Of a stretch of DNA of 64,000 bases, positions 35,294-43,732 are shown in pieces. A program made the translations under genes and the position numbers. The DNA is from Corynebacterium marambiense (GTDB taxonomy: Bacteria; Actinomycetota; Actinomycetes; Mycobacteriales; Mycobacteriaceae). The stretch spans positions 558,001 to 622,000 of the forward strand of contig NZ_JAEIOT010000007.1 in NCBI RefSeq assembly GCF_016342275.1. The letters are read 5' to 3'. Positions within the stretch are counted from its first letter, which is position 1. The number at the start of each line of letters is the position of its first letter. The notes beneath the pieces were generated by a model. That model searched no databases, was not told where the DNA came from, and was given only the letters and a program-made list of their open reading frames with translations.

Positions 35294-35329
35294 GGTTTTC
35301 CTTCTCGACGGGTTGAGCGGATAAACGAA

Positions 35330-35380
35330 AGACGACAGCTCTCCCCCGAGCGTTCATCGTCCGGGAGAGACCTGTCGTCT
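35330..35380 (-). terminator. Rho-independent terminator after wag31
   Basis: A two-tier hairpin: outer stem AGACGACAG/CTGTCGTCT (35330-35338 and 35372-35380), inner stem CTCTCCC/GGGAGAG (35339-35345 and 35363-35369). It lies 22 bases past the wag31 stop and is followed on the minus strand by a T-rich run (TTTCGTTTATCC). This fits an intrinsic terminator for the end of the dcw operon. Confidence 0.85.
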
Positions 35381-35402
35381 GGGTGAGACGCGTAGTGGGC
35401 GG

Positions 35403-36407
35403 CTAGGCTTGGCCCTCGTTATCTCCACCGTTGGGGGCCGCGAAACCACGGCTCGACAGTTCCTCGAGCTGGCTCTCAAGGAAAGTCTTCATGCGGGTAC
35501 GGTACTCCCGCTCGAAGGTCCGGAGCTCGGCGATGCGGGCTTCCAAGACGGACTGCTTGTTCTTCACAGTCGCCATGATCTCGGTGTGCTTGCGCTCGGC
35601 ATCAGCCTGCAGCGCATCGGCCTTGTCCTTCGCCTGCCTGAGCTGCGCCTCAGCCTGTGCGTTGGCATCGGCGACCATCGACTCGGAGGTTTTCTTGGCC
35701 TCAGCGACCATGGTGTCGGCCTTTTTCGTCGCCTCGTTCACGAGCGTCTCCGCACGGGAGTTGGCCTGGCCGATCTTCTGCTCGGCCTCGGAGTTAGCCT
35801 TCGAGAGCCTGTCAGAGGCCTGCTTCTCAGCATTGGCGACCATAGCCTTCGACTTCTGCGTCGCCTCGGAGAGTTCCTTCTCCGCTGCGGCATGAGCCTC
35901 ATCGAGCATCGACTTGGACTCGTTTCGGGCGTCGGCCTGGATCCGATCCGCAACCTCCTGTGCGAGCCCGAGCACGCGAGCTGCCTGTATCTGACTGTCG
36001 GCGCTGGAGGTAGTGGTGGCTGCTGCAGGAGCCGCGGACGAGGTCTTGGCTGCCTCCGCTTTAGCTTCAGCGGCCGCCTTGCGGGCCTGCTCCGCCTCTC
36101 CGCGAGCCTTCTTCGCGGCTTCGTTCGCCTCAGCGAGTTTGCGCTCGTAGTCAGCGCGGATTTCTTTCTCGATCTTCGAACGAAGTGCGCCCTCATCCAC
36201 GCCGACAGAACCGGAACCGGCCTGCTTCAGTTCGTTGTTCGCTTCCTCGACCTGCTGCTGCAGGTCCTCCTTCTCGTCGATCAGACGACCGAGGGTGTCT
36301 TCGACCATGTCAAGGAACTGGTCGACCTCGTCCTCGTTGTAGCCACGCTTTCCGATCGGCGGTTTGCTGAAAGCGACATTGTGCACGTCGGCTGGAGTCA
36401 GCGGCAT
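35403..36407 (-). CDS. wag31: DivIVA/Wag31 polar growth scaffold
   Basis: 334 residues from the ATG at 36407 ([13 protein letters not shown]). It is a coiled-coil protein that binds curved membrane at the poles, recruits the elongation machinery and is essential for rod shape. The N-terminal lipid-binding DivIVA motif is present ([20 protein letters not shown], ~residues 9-28), then a long coiled coil interrupted by an Ala/Ser/Thr linker (residues ~115-140), with heptads rich in Ala, Glu and Lys ([19 protein letters not shown]) and a second coiled coil to ~300. The start was chosen at the canonical MPLTPADV. It is last in the dcw order, with its own strong promoter and terminator. Confidence 0.96.
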   Translation of the reverse strand: MPLTPADVHNVAFSKPPIGKRGYNEDEVDQFLDMVEDTLGRLIDEKEDLQQQVEEANNELKQAGSGSVGVDEGALRSKIEKEIRADYERKLAEANEAAKKARGEAEQARKAAAEAKAEAAKTSSAAPAAATTTSSADSQIQAARVLGLAQEVADRIQADARNESKSMLDEAHAAAEKELSEATQKSKAMVANAEKQASDRLSKANSEAEQKIGQANSRAETLVNEATKKADTMVAEAKKTSESMVADANAQAEAQLRQAKDKADALQADAERKHTEIMATVKNKQSVLEARIAELRTFEREYRTRMKTFLESQLEELSSRGFAAPNGGDNEGQA

Positions 36408-36528
36408 GGACGGTTCCCTTCGCTCGTTGGTGGACCCTGGTGACACTTCGGTGTATCGGGCCCCTGGTGCCCACAGTGGTCATCTGTGGCTCATTGACTG
36501 GCCCAATATTACTTCGAATTATGAGGAA

Positions 36529-36556
36529 AGTATACCTGGGCGTTTCTCCGTGTCGA
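36529..36556 (-). promoter_or_regulatory. Strong promoter of wag31
   Basis: On the minus strand -35 TCGACA (36551-36556) and -10 TATACT (36529-36534) lie 16 bases apart, close to the sigma-A ideal. The leader of ~115 bases contains a small hairpin CCACAG/CTGTGG near 36470-36490. A second AT-rich TAATATT lies at ~36506. The stretch 36500-36600 is clearly lower in GC than its surroundings. Confidence 0.7.
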
Positions 36557-36611
36557 AATAACTCGGATATCTTCGCATCCTAAAAATTCTGGGGCTGGGA
36601 ATTCCACGCCG

Positions 36612-36899
36612 TCAGAGCATCATGCCGAGAACGATCGCCGCAATCCAGAGGATGAGGAAGAGGACGATGATCGACATGTCGAGGGCGACATTCCCCATCC
36701 GGAGCGGTGGGATCACCCGGCGCAGTGCCTTGACCGGCGGATCGGTCAGGACGAACAGGGGTTCGGCGAGATATGCGAACCAGCGCGGTGGCCGGAAATT
36801 CCGCGAGAACGAATGAATCATCTCGACGATGATCCGCAGGACGAGAATGTAGCTGTAGATCCGGATTAGCAGCAGTAAAAACAGGATGATTGAGTTCAC
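36612..36899 (-). CDS. YggT-family membrane protein
   Basis: 95 residues, GTG start at 36899. The YggT pattern of two hydrophobic regions is clear: IILFLLLLIRIYSYILVLRI (residues 4-23) with an amphipathic RNFRPPRW, then LTDPPVKALRRVIPPL, the family signature, and a C-terminal helix pair (ALDMSIIVLFLILWIAAIVLG). YggT proteins lie between sepF and divIVA in gram-positive dcw clusters and are thought to help division or osmotic adaptation; the mechanism is unknown. A strong inverted repeat precedes the gene. Confidence 0.92.
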   Translation of the reverse strand: MNSIILFLLLLIRIYSYILVLRIIVEMIHSFSRNFRPPRWFAYLAEPLFVLTDPPVKALRRVIPPLRMGNVALDMSIIVLFLILWIAAIVLGMML

Positions 36900-36934
36900 C
36901 GGTCCGAGCCTATCGGATCAGGGGCCGGACACGC

Positions 36935-36979
36935 GACACCCCCGCATCCGGCTGGGTTCAGCGGTACTGCGGGGGTGTC
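36935..36979. repeat. Inverted repeat between sepF and yggT
   Basis: A perfect 12-bp stem GACACCCCCGCA/TGCGGGGGTGTC (36935-36946 and 36968-36979) with a 21-base loop, 59 bases after sepF. There is no T tract. It may be a partial terminator or RNA-stability element that lowers read-through from ftsZ-sepF into yggT. Confidence 0.6.
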
Positions 36980-37037
36980 TCGGCCACGGAAGACGCCTAG
37001 TTGTGACGGGATACGCCGATCAGGTGGAGGAGCCGGG

Positions 37038-37499
37038 TTAGCGGAGTCCTGCGGCGTCCTCAAGCTCGGCGATGGAGACCTCGACATCGTCGGGTATCAG
37101 CGCGAAGGTCAGCGGGGAGAGCTTGCGCATCTCTCCGCGGAGGGCGAAGACGAGCCCGGCGGCAAAGTCGATGACGCGTCGCGCCTCGTCGCGGTCCATC
37201 GCATTCAGGTCGATCACCACGGCGTCTCCAGCACGGAAGGGTTCGCCAACCCGGGTGCACTGCTTGAAGCTGACGAGCCGGACGGGAACGATGGTGGGGG
37301 CATACGACTGGGGCTCGTAACTGGGACGGGCCGATCCATATCCGTAGCCACGGCCAGCTGTTCGTGCGGCAGGAGCATAGTCATCTTCGGGGGCGGGGTC
37401 TCCGTAGTCGGCGTCATCGCGGTAGTAGGCCGCATCGTGCGGTCCCTCCTCATATGGCGCCAGCCCGAAGAACTCCTTGAACTTCTTGACACTCGACAT
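37038..37499 (-). CDS. sepF: SepF, Z-ring membrane anchor
   Basis: 153 residues from the ATG at 37499 (MSSVKKFKEFFGL). The N-terminal amphipathic helix (residues 1-12) inserts in the membrane, a disordered Tyr/Gly/Asp-rich linker covers ~13-65, and the SepF domain begins at TIVPVRLVSF and holds GDAVVIDLNAMDRDEARRVIDFAAGLVFA and LSPLTFALIPDDVEV. In actinobacteria without FtsA, SepF is the essential FtsZ-tethering partner, and no ftsA is present here. Located after yggS, 75 bases downstream, in the ftsZ operon. Confidence 0.95.
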   Translation of the reverse strand: MSSVKKFKEFFGLAPYEEGPHDAAYYRDDADYGDPAPEDDYAPAARTAGRGYGYGSARPSYEPQSYAPTIVPVRLVSFKQCTRVGEPFRAGDAVVIDLNAMDRDEARRVIDFAAGLVFALRGEMRKLSPLTFALIPDDVEVSIAELEDAAGLR

Positions 37500-37574
37500 G
37501 TAACTTCCTTTGCTTCTCAAGGGACGTCGGCTAGCGCGTCCTTCGGTCATCTCCCACTGCGGTTTGCCACCACC

Positions 37575-38273
37575 CTATCCACGGGGTCCGAGAATCGCGG
37601 TACCGACACGCACGATTGTCGAACCCGCCGCGACCGCTTCCCTGAGGTCCCGCGACATCCCCGCGGACAGCTCCATCTGCCGCTTCTCCGCGGAGACTAA
37701 CCGGTCACGGAGATCCGCAGCCGCGGCGAACACCTGGGCCGGTTCGCTTCCTACGGGGGGAACGCACATCACTCCGGAAAGGAGGAGGTTCGAACAGCCC
37801 GACACCGTGTCCAGAAGCTCATCAATCCCGGATTCGGGCACTCCCCCACGGTTCGGATCACCGTCAAAGCTGAATTGAATGAGGACGGGCAGTGGTTCAT
37901 CGGAGCGCTGTCCGCGATCGATAGCGAGGCTAGTCCCCCGGTCGAGTGCCTCGGCCAATCGGCAGCTGTCAAGCGAGTGCACCGCAGCCGCGACCCGGCA
38001 GGCGGCGTTCGCCTTATTCGTCTGGATCTGTCCGATGAGGTGGACGGCGACGTCCGGGAACAAGGTGGCCTTCTCCACGGCGTCCTGGACGCGGTTCTCG
38101 CCCACCGCATCGATGCCGAGATCCCGCAGGATCCCAATGTCGGACGCGGGGTGGAACTTCGTCACCGGCAGCAGCCGTATCTCCTCCGGATCGCGTCCTG
38201 AGTCACGGGCGGCCGAGTGGATCGCCGCGCGGACCGAGGTGAGACGCCGGGCCAGATCTTCACTGCGGGTCAC
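37575..38273 (-). CDS. YggS/PLPBP family PLP-binding protein
   Basis: 232 residues from the GTG at 38273, which overlaps the pgeF stop (GTGA). PLP-binding lysine in LLPVTKFHPASDI (~residue 36), VGENRVQDAVEK, HLIGQIQTNKANA and LSAGMSRDL are all conserved features of the YggS/PROSC family, which keeps PLP homeostasis and has no proven catalysis. The ATG-initiated upstream frame is not used because the pgeF coding sequence covers it. It lies between pgeF and sepF, the standard order. Confidence 0.92.
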   Translation of the reverse strand: MTRSEDLARRLTSVRAAIHSAARDSGRDPEEIRLLPVTKFHPASDIGILRDLGIDAVGENRVQDAVEKATLFPDVAVHLIGQIQTNKANAACRVAAAVHSLDSCRLAEALDRGTSLAIDRGQRSDEPLPVLIQFSFDGDPNRGGVPESGIDELLDTVSGCSNLLLSGVMCVPPVGSEPAQVFAAAADLRDRLVSAEKRQMELSAGMSRDLREAVAAGSTIVRVGTAILGPRG

Positions 38274-39034
38274 GGACTCTCCCCGGGCATCCAGATCAAT
38301 CCGGCCTGACGACCGGTCGTTCCCTCCCTGCGGTAGGAAAAGAAGGACCGGTCCGCGACGGTACACCGGAGATCGGCGTCGATGTGTGTGACACCGAGCT
38401 CGGCGAGCTGTAGGGAAATGCCGATCCTCAGGTCCGCGCCCCAGGTTCCCGTCGCGGTGCGGGTCCGGACGCCGGGAAGCCTCGATTCAAGGTCCGCGAG
38501 AATGGGCTCCGGCAATTCGTAGTTCACGCCACTCGCGGCGGCACCCATCCAGACATGCAGACGCCCGGGCTGTGCACCCAGGTCGGTCATCCGCGCCACG
38601 GTACGTGGGATGATCCCGTTTCGTGCGCCGATCCTACCGGCGTGGACCGCTGCGATGACACCCCCATCATGGTCACTGATCAGCAGCGGGACGCAGTCCG
38701 CGGTGAGGACCGCGAGGGCGAGCCCCCGGGTCGTGGTCACTAGTGCGTCGGTAGCGGGTACAGGTTCTTTACTCGGACCGTCAACAACGGTGACCGTCGG
38801 GGTGTGCAGCTGCTCCATCCAGACGATCCGGTCGATGGCCAGATCGACGGACCGCGCGAAACGCTCCCGGTTTGCGGTCACCGCGGCCGGGTCATCGCCG
38901 ACATGATCGGCCAGGTTGAAGGATGCGAACGGCCCCCGGGAGACTCCACCGGTGCGGGTCGTGAAGACTTTCCGCACGGGCCGGTCCGCGACCTCCGTTC
39001 CGGGATTCCCGGATTCCTGGTCCATGATTTTCAC
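38270..39034 (-). CDS. pgeF: Peptidoglycan editing factor PgeF (YfiH/DUF152)
   Basis: 254 residues from the GTG at 39034; the ATG at 39025 is an alternative. The multicopper-type polyphenol oxidase fold is shown by the cluster LTADCVPLLISD, IAAVHAGRIGARNGII and HVWMGAAASGVNYE. Family knowledge: PgeF hydrolyses an L-Ser that MurC wrongly adds to UDP-MurNAc, so its place next to mur/fts genes makes sense. The stop overlaps the yggS start and the start lies 3 bases after the ftsZ stop, so the genes are coupled. Confidence 0.9.
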   Translation of the reverse strand: MKIMDQESGNPGTEVADRPVRKVFTTRTGGVSRGPFASFNLADHVGDDPAAVTANRERFARSVDLAIDRIVWMEQLHTPTVTVVDGPSKEPVPATDALVTTTRGLALAVLTADCVPLLISDHDGGVIAAVHAGRIGARNGIIPRTVARMTDLGAQPGRLHVWMGAAASGVNYELPEPILADLESRLPGVRTRTATGTWGADLRIGISLQLAELGVTHIDADLRCTVADRSFFSYRREGTTGRQAGLIWMPGESP

Positions 39035-39037
39035 CCG

Positions 39038-40309
39038 TCAGCGGAGGAAGTCCGGCACGTCCAGGTCATCAGCGTCGTCGTAGTCGTCACGGCGACCGCG
39101 CGAGCTGGTGAACATGCCACTTCCGGGCCGTTCCGTCGAGGGCCGGTCGGAGCCGAGGCGGTGACGGGCGGAGTCAGCGCGCTGATCGTAGTTGGAGCTG
39201 TCCGCGCGCTCGGCGAGCGAACGATCGGCTGCGGTGTGCTCATCACGGTCTTCTCCCCCGAAGAGCGACTGGCCTCGCGTCGGCTCCGGCGTGGGTGTGG
39301 TGGCGGTGGTCTGCGCCGGGGCAGCCTGTGGCGCGACCTGACGGCTCTGGTCCGCCGCATTGGATTCGAAGTCGAATCCGGCGGCGATCACCGTGACCCG
39401 GACCTCGTCACCGAGGTTGTCGTCAATGATGGTTCCCCAGATGATGTTCGCGTCCTCGTCGGCCTTCTCCTCGACGAGTGCGGCGGCCTCGTTGACCTCC
39501 TGCAGGCCGAGGTCTGAGCCGCCTGCGAAGCTCAGGAGGACACCCTGCGCACCTTCCATGGTGGATTCGAGGAGCGGGGAGTTGATGGCTTGCTCGGTCG
39601 CCTCGACGGCGCGGTTGTCGCCGCTGGCGGAGCCGATGCCCATGAGGGCGGAACCGGCGTCAGCCATGACGGAACGCACGTCCGCGAAGTCGACGTTGAC
39701 CACGCCGGGCGTGGTGATGAGGTTGGTGATGCCCTGGACGCCGTTGTGCAGGACCTCATCGGCGGTGCGGAACGCCTCCATCATGGAGAGGTTCAGGTCG
39801 CCGAGCTGGAGCAGGCGGTCGTTCGGGATGACGATGAGGGTGTCACAGACGGCACGCAGTGCCTCGATCCCCTCCATGGCCTGCTTGGTACGGCGCCGTC
39901 CCTCGAAACGGAACGGGCGGGTGACCACACCGACGGTCAGCGCTCCCGCTTTCTTGGCGATGTTGGCAACGACAGGGGCGGCACCGGTGCCGGTTCCACC
40001 ACCCTCACCTGCGGTGACGAAGACCATGTCGGCGCCTTTCAGGCAGTCCTCGATCTCGGACTTGTGGTCCTCGGCGGAGGTGCGTCCGACATCGGGGTTG
40101 GCACCCGCTCCGAGACCTCGTGTGGCTTCGCGTCCGATGTCGAGTTTGACGTCCGCCTCGGAGAACATCAGTGCCTGCGAGTCGGTGTTGACGGCGATGA
40201 ACTCGACGCCCTTGAGCCCCTCCTCGATCATGCGGTTGACGGCGTTGACGCCGCCACCGCCGACACCGACGACTTTGATGACGGCGAGGAAGTTTTTCGG
40301 TGAGGTCAT
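39038..40309 (-). CDS. ftsZ: Cell division GTPase FtsZ
   Basis: 423 residues from the ATG at 40309. It forms the cytokinetic ring. GTP-binding: [20 protein letters not shown] near residues 10-27 and tubulin signature GGGTGTG at 103-109; the synergy loop [15 protein letters not shown] is present. The C-terminal linker (~residues 315-400) is disordered and acidic; the terminal peptide [13 protein letters not shown] is the conserved partner-binding tail (SepF/FtsW). A start four codons earlier is possible. It has its own upstream region with WhiA-type and palindromic motifs, then pgeF follows. Confidence 0.97.
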   Translation of the reverse strand: MTSPKNFLAVIKVVGVGGGGVNAVNRMIEEGLKGVEFIAVNTDSQALMFSEADVKLDIGREATRGLGAGANPDVGRTSAEDHKSEIEDCLKGADMVFVTAGEGGGTGTGAAPVVANIAKKAGALTVGVVTRPFRFEGRRRTKQAMEGIEALRAVCDTLIVIPNDRLLQLGDLNLSMMEAFRTADEVLHNGVQGITNLITTPGVVNVDFADVRSVMADAGSALMGIGSASGDNRAVEATEQAINSPLLESTMEGAQGVLLSFAGGSDLGLQEVNEAAALVEEKADEDANIIWGTIIDDNLGDEVRVTVIAAGFDFESNAADQSRQVAPQAAPAQTTATTPTPEPTRGQSLFGGEDRDEHTAADRSLAERADSSNYDQRADSARHRLGSDRPSTERPGSGMFTSSRGRRDDYDDADDLDVPDFLR

Positions 40310-40509
40310 GGTCTTAGGCACTCGCCTTTCAGGTTGTTGGATCAGTGGGAGAAGGCCACACAGCTACGGCACCGTGCGTACAGGGGAAGTTGGTGCTTTC
40401 CATAATGTGCGAAAGACACCCGGATGTGGCGGACATCCGCGCGGCGTGTCGGTACCCTCAACCTCAACTTTAAAGTTTCTGACGTGGGAAAACGATGGCT
40501 TCCCGTCCG
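40310..40509 (-). promoter_or_regulatory. ftsZ upstream control region with AACTTTAAAGTT palindrome and GACAC site
   Basis: 200 bases between ftsQ and ftsZ. On the minus strand, reading toward ftsZ, a perfect 12-base palindrome AACTTTAAAGTT (40466-40477) is followed by GGTTGAGGGTACC and then GACAC (40446-40450). GACAC is the WhiA core motif in actinobacteria, and WhiA-type control of ftsZ is known in the phylum. A promoter for extra ftsZ transcription is therefore expected near 40430-40480, separate from the upstream dcw mRNA. Confidence 0.5.
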
Positions 40510-41166
40510 CTACTGACGGACGGTGACCTGCACCGGATCGGACACGTTGTAGACCCGGCCCTCGCGGCTCAGTGCGGCGGACGCCGCCCGCGACTTGTCG
40601 TGATTGTTCTCAGGGGCACCCCAGTACACTTCCCGACCGTCGAGGAGAATGAGCGCGATCTCGTACGGTCCGGGGGCGCGGACCCGGGTCACCTGTGCCC
40701 GCAGCGGCTCATCAAGGCTCTCGACGACAGCGGCGACACCGGCGAAGAGCTCCCGGTCGTCCTCTCGGGTATCGGTGATCTCCACGGCCCCGACCGGTGG
40801 AGCCCCGATGATGAACGGAACCCCCGACGCATCAATCAAGTGGTTCCCGTCGGATCGCGCCGCGTACAGCACCGCGGCTCGTTCGGTGACCTCGACGGAC
40901 ACGGTCCCGGGAAGGTGCCGCTCCACGTGGGCCCGCTCGACCCACGGGAGTGCGGCGACATTCCGTGCCGCACGACCGGCGTCGACCCGCACCATGTTTG
41001 CCCCCGGAACCACACCTGTCGCAGCAACGACGTCGCCCTCAGCCGTCTGCTGTGCACCGGTCACGGTGATCTCCCCGACCTTCACCACAGGGATGAACCA
41101 GGGCAGCAGGCCGAGGCAGACGATGAGTGTCAGGCCACCGGCGATCCAGGAGACCCGGCCCCTCAC
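40510..41166 (-). CDS. ftsQ: Cell division protein FtsQ
   Basis: 218 residues, short because the cytosolic N-terminus is only ~6 residues. One transmembrane helix (residues ~8-29, [20 protein letters not shown]), then a POTRA domain ([41 protein letters not shown]) and the beta domain up to VTVRQ. It links FtsL/FtsB and FtsW/FtsI at the septum. The start overlaps the murC stop by 4 bases (ATGA). Confidence 0.92.
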   Translation of the reverse strand: MRGRVSWIAGGLTLIVCLGLLPWFIPVVKVGEITVTGAQQTAEGDVVAATGVVPGANMVRVDAGRAARNVAALPWVERAHVERHLPGTVSVEVTERAAVLYAARSDGNHLIDASGVPFIIGAPPVGAVEITDTREDDRELFAGVAAVVESLDEPLRAQVTRVRAPGPYEIALILLDGREVYWGAPENNHDKSRAASAALSREGRVYNVSDPVQVTVRQ

Positions 41167-42605
41167 TGTCCCAGCTCCGTGAGGATCTCCTCGGCGAGCA
41201 TCGTGACGCTACCGGCCCCCATGGTGAGGATAATGTCACCTGCTCCGGCGAGTTCAGCGACCGCAGCGGGAACGCGGTTGAACTCCGGCACATAGACACA
41301 CCGCTCTGCCTGGATGCGGTCTGCGATGGTCCTCCCGTCGACGCCCTCGACGGGTTTCTCCCTGGCGCCGAAGATGTCAAGCACCACGACCCGGTCCGCC
41401 AGGGCCAGCGCGGTCGCAAACTCCTCCGCAAATTCGATGGTCCGTGAGTACAGGTGGGGCTGGAAGACCACGATGATCCTTCCGTCCCCGGGTTCACCGC
41501 CGAGTTTCTCCCGAGTCGCACGGAGGACGGCGGTAACTTCGGTGGGATGGTGGGCGTAGTCGTCGTACACACGAACCCCCGCGTGCGCCCCGTCCGAACA
41601 CACCGGTATCTCTCCCTTGAGTTCGAACCTGCGGCGCACCCCAGTGAAACCGGACAACCCCACGGCGAGCTTGTCGGCGTCGGCACCGAGCAACGTGCCC
41701 GCGAGCAGCGCCGCGGTGGCGTTGAGCACCATGTGCACCCCTGGGGTGTGCATGTTGACGGTCAACGACCGGCCCGCGACCGAGATGGTCGCCCGGGATC
41801 CGAAGGGTTCGGTGGCGATGCCGGTGATCTCCGCACCACACTCGACATCCGGATGTGCCGCGGCCGCAGCGGTGGTGCCGTAACCGCGGACGCAGATCCC
41901 CGCGGCCGCGCACCGCTCCCCGAGGGCAGCCGCGTGCTCGTCGTCGAGGCAGACCACAAGCGTTCCGTCGGGGGTCAATCGGCGGGCGAAGTCGTCGAAC
42001 ACCCGGAAGTAGGCCTCAGGCGTGCCGAAATAGTCCAGGTGGTCGGGCTCAATGTTGGTGACCACTGCCACCGTCGGTTCATATCGGAGAAGTGAGGCGT
42101 CTGATTCATCTGCTTCGGCGACGAAGATATCCCCCGTACCGTGGTGCGCGTTGGTACCAGCTTTATTGAGCTGGCCCCCGATAGCGAAGCTCGGGTCACA
42201 GCCCGCGGACTGCAGGGCCACGACCGCCATCGACGTCGTGGAGGTTTTGCCGTGGGTTCCGGCGAGCAGCAACTGACGGTGTCCTGCCATCAGCTCGGCA
42301 AGGAGATCCGACCGGCGAATGACCTCGATACCGGCTGCACGGGCTCCCGCGAGTTCCGGATTGTCCTCCGGGATCGCCGCGAAGGAGGTGACGACCACGG
42401 TCGGCGGCTCTCCGAGCAGATCCAGATTTTTCGCGTCGTGGCCGATCGCGATCTTGGCGCCCATCGCCCGCAGTGCGAGAACGATACGGGAGTCCTTCAC
42501 ATCGGACCCTGACACCTGCATGCCTCGGGAGAGGAGGATGCGGGCGACGCCAGACATCCCGGCTCCCCCAATGCCGATCAGATGGACACGGGACAGGTCA
42601 GTCAT
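41163..42605 (-). CDS. murC: UDP-N-acetylmuramate-L-alanine ligase
   Basis: 480 residues. It adds L-Ala to UDP-MurNAc with ATP in the cytosol. N-terminal Rossmann-like [20 protein letters not shown]-binding loop [11 protein letters not shown] (~residue 112), central motif and the C-terminal [10 protein letters not shown] and [20 protein letters not shown] boxes are characteristic. The start at 42605 agrees with homology. Overlaps ftsQ; 29 bases separate it from murG upstream. Confidence 0.96.
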   Translation of the reverse strand: MTDLSRVHLIGIGGAGMSGVARILLSRGMQVSGSDVKDSRIVLALRAMGAKIAIGHDAKNLDLLGEPPTVVVTSFAAIPEDNPELAGARAAGIEVIRRSDLLAELMAGHRQLLLAGTHGKTSTTSMAVVALQSAGCDPSFAIGGQLNKAGTNAHHGTGDIFVAEADESDASLLRYEPTVAVVTNIEPDHLDYFGTPEAYFRVFDDFARRLTPDGTLVVCLDDEHAAALGERCAAAGICVRGYGTTAAAAAHPDVECGAEITGIATEPFGSRATISVAGRSLTVNMHTPGVHMVLNATAALLAGTLLGADADKLAVGLSGFTGVRRRFELKGEIPVCSDGAHAGVRVYDDYAHHPTEVTAVLRATREKLGGEPGDGRIIVVFQPHLYSRTIEFAEEFATALALADRVVVLDIFGAREKPVEGVDGRTIADRIQAERCVYVPEFNRVPAAVAELAGAGDIILTMGAGSVTMLAEEILTELGQ

Positions 42606-42634
42606 CGTCTACCTCATTGTTGTCGTGGGGAAGT

Positions 42635-43726
42635 TCAGTTCGTGCGGGCGGCATCGGCCACCAGATCGGCGATTGTCTCAGCTGCGTGTCCCAGGCCGCT
42701 GCCCCGGGTCGCCGCGCTCAGCCGGGCAAGGGTTTCCTCGTCGCCGAGGATATCGGTGACCCGGGCCGCGAGTGCGTCTCCGGTGAGGTCGGCGTCGCGG
42801 ATGAGCTCCGCTCCCCCGGCGTCGAGGACGGGACGGGCGTTGAGCTCCTGTTCACCGTTTCCGTGAGGGAGGGGCACGTAGATCGCCGGGAGACCGGAGG
42901 CGGTGACCTCGGCGACGGTCATCGCACCGGCTCTACACACGACGAGATCGGCGACCGCGAGGGCGAGATCCATGGTCTCGATGTACGGCAGGGTGTGCCA
43001 GCCCTCACAGGTGTCGGGCGCGGGATTCTTCCGGCCGTGTGCATGGAGGATCTGGTGCCCGGCGGAGGTGATCTGTGGGGCGGCCTCGGCCAGTGCCCTG
43101 TTGATGGACACGGACCCCTGCGATCCGCCGGTGACAAGCAGGGTCTTCTTCTCCCGGTCAAGCCCGAACTTCGCCAGCGCTTGGGCGCGCCTCGCGGCGC
43201 GTCCGGATTCGCTGAGTCCCTCACCGGACAGACCGGGCCGGATGGGTACCCCCACAACCTCACCGCGAAGGCCCGAGTGCTCGACGGCGTTGAGTCCGGT
43301 GCCACCACACCACACCCCAAGTTTGTTGGCGAGTCCGGCGCGGGCGTTCGCCTCATGCACGAAGAACGGTATCCCGAGTCTCCGTGCAGCGAGATAGGCC
43401 GGTGCCGCCACGTATCCCCCGAAACCGATGAGTACGTCCGCATCCACCTCACGGAGGATGTCGACGGTCTGTCCGACGGCACGGCGGACCCGGAGCGGTA
43501 GCCGGACGAGGTCCATGCCTGGCTTTCGGGGCACGGGGACCGGGTCAATGAGTGCGAGTTCGTAGCCACGGGCCGGAACCAACTCCTGTTCCAGTCCCCG
43601 CACGGTCCCCAGCGCAGTGACGCGGGCACCGTGGCGGGTCCGCAGGGCATCCGCGACGGCGAGTGCCGGTTCGATGTGACCGGCGGTCCCGCCTCCGGCG
43701 ACGACGACGGACAGGGGGGTGCTCAT
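42635..43726 (-). CDS. murG: UDP-GlcNAc:lipid I transferase MurG
   Basis: 363 residues. It makes lipid II from lipid I at the inner face of the membrane. The glycine loop VVAGGGTAGHIEPALAVADAL (~residues 8-28) and the second VTGGSQGSVSINRAL with later AVADLVVCRAGAMTVAE and YVPLPHGNGEQELNA are the family's donor- and acceptor-binding motifs. Start at 43726, 6 bases after the ftsW stop, so coupled. Confidence 0.96.
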   Translation of the reverse strand: MSTPLSVVVAGGGTAGHIEPALAVADALRTRHGARVTALGTVRGLEQELVPARGYELALIDPVPVPRKPGMDLVRLPLRVRRAVGQTVDILREVDADVLIGFGGYVAAPAYLAARRLGIPFFVHEANARAGLANKLGVWCGGTGLNAVEHSGLRGEVVGVPIRPGLSGEGLSESGRAARRAQALAKFGLDREKKTLLVTGGSQGSVSINRALAEAAPQITSAGHQILHAHGRKNPAPDTCEGWHTLPYIETMDLALAVADLVVCRAGAMTVAEVTASGLPAIYVPLPHGNGEQELNARPVLDAGGAELIRDADLTGDALAARVTDILGDEETLARLSAATRGSGLGHAAETIADLVADAARTN

Positions 43727-43732
43727 GTGTGA

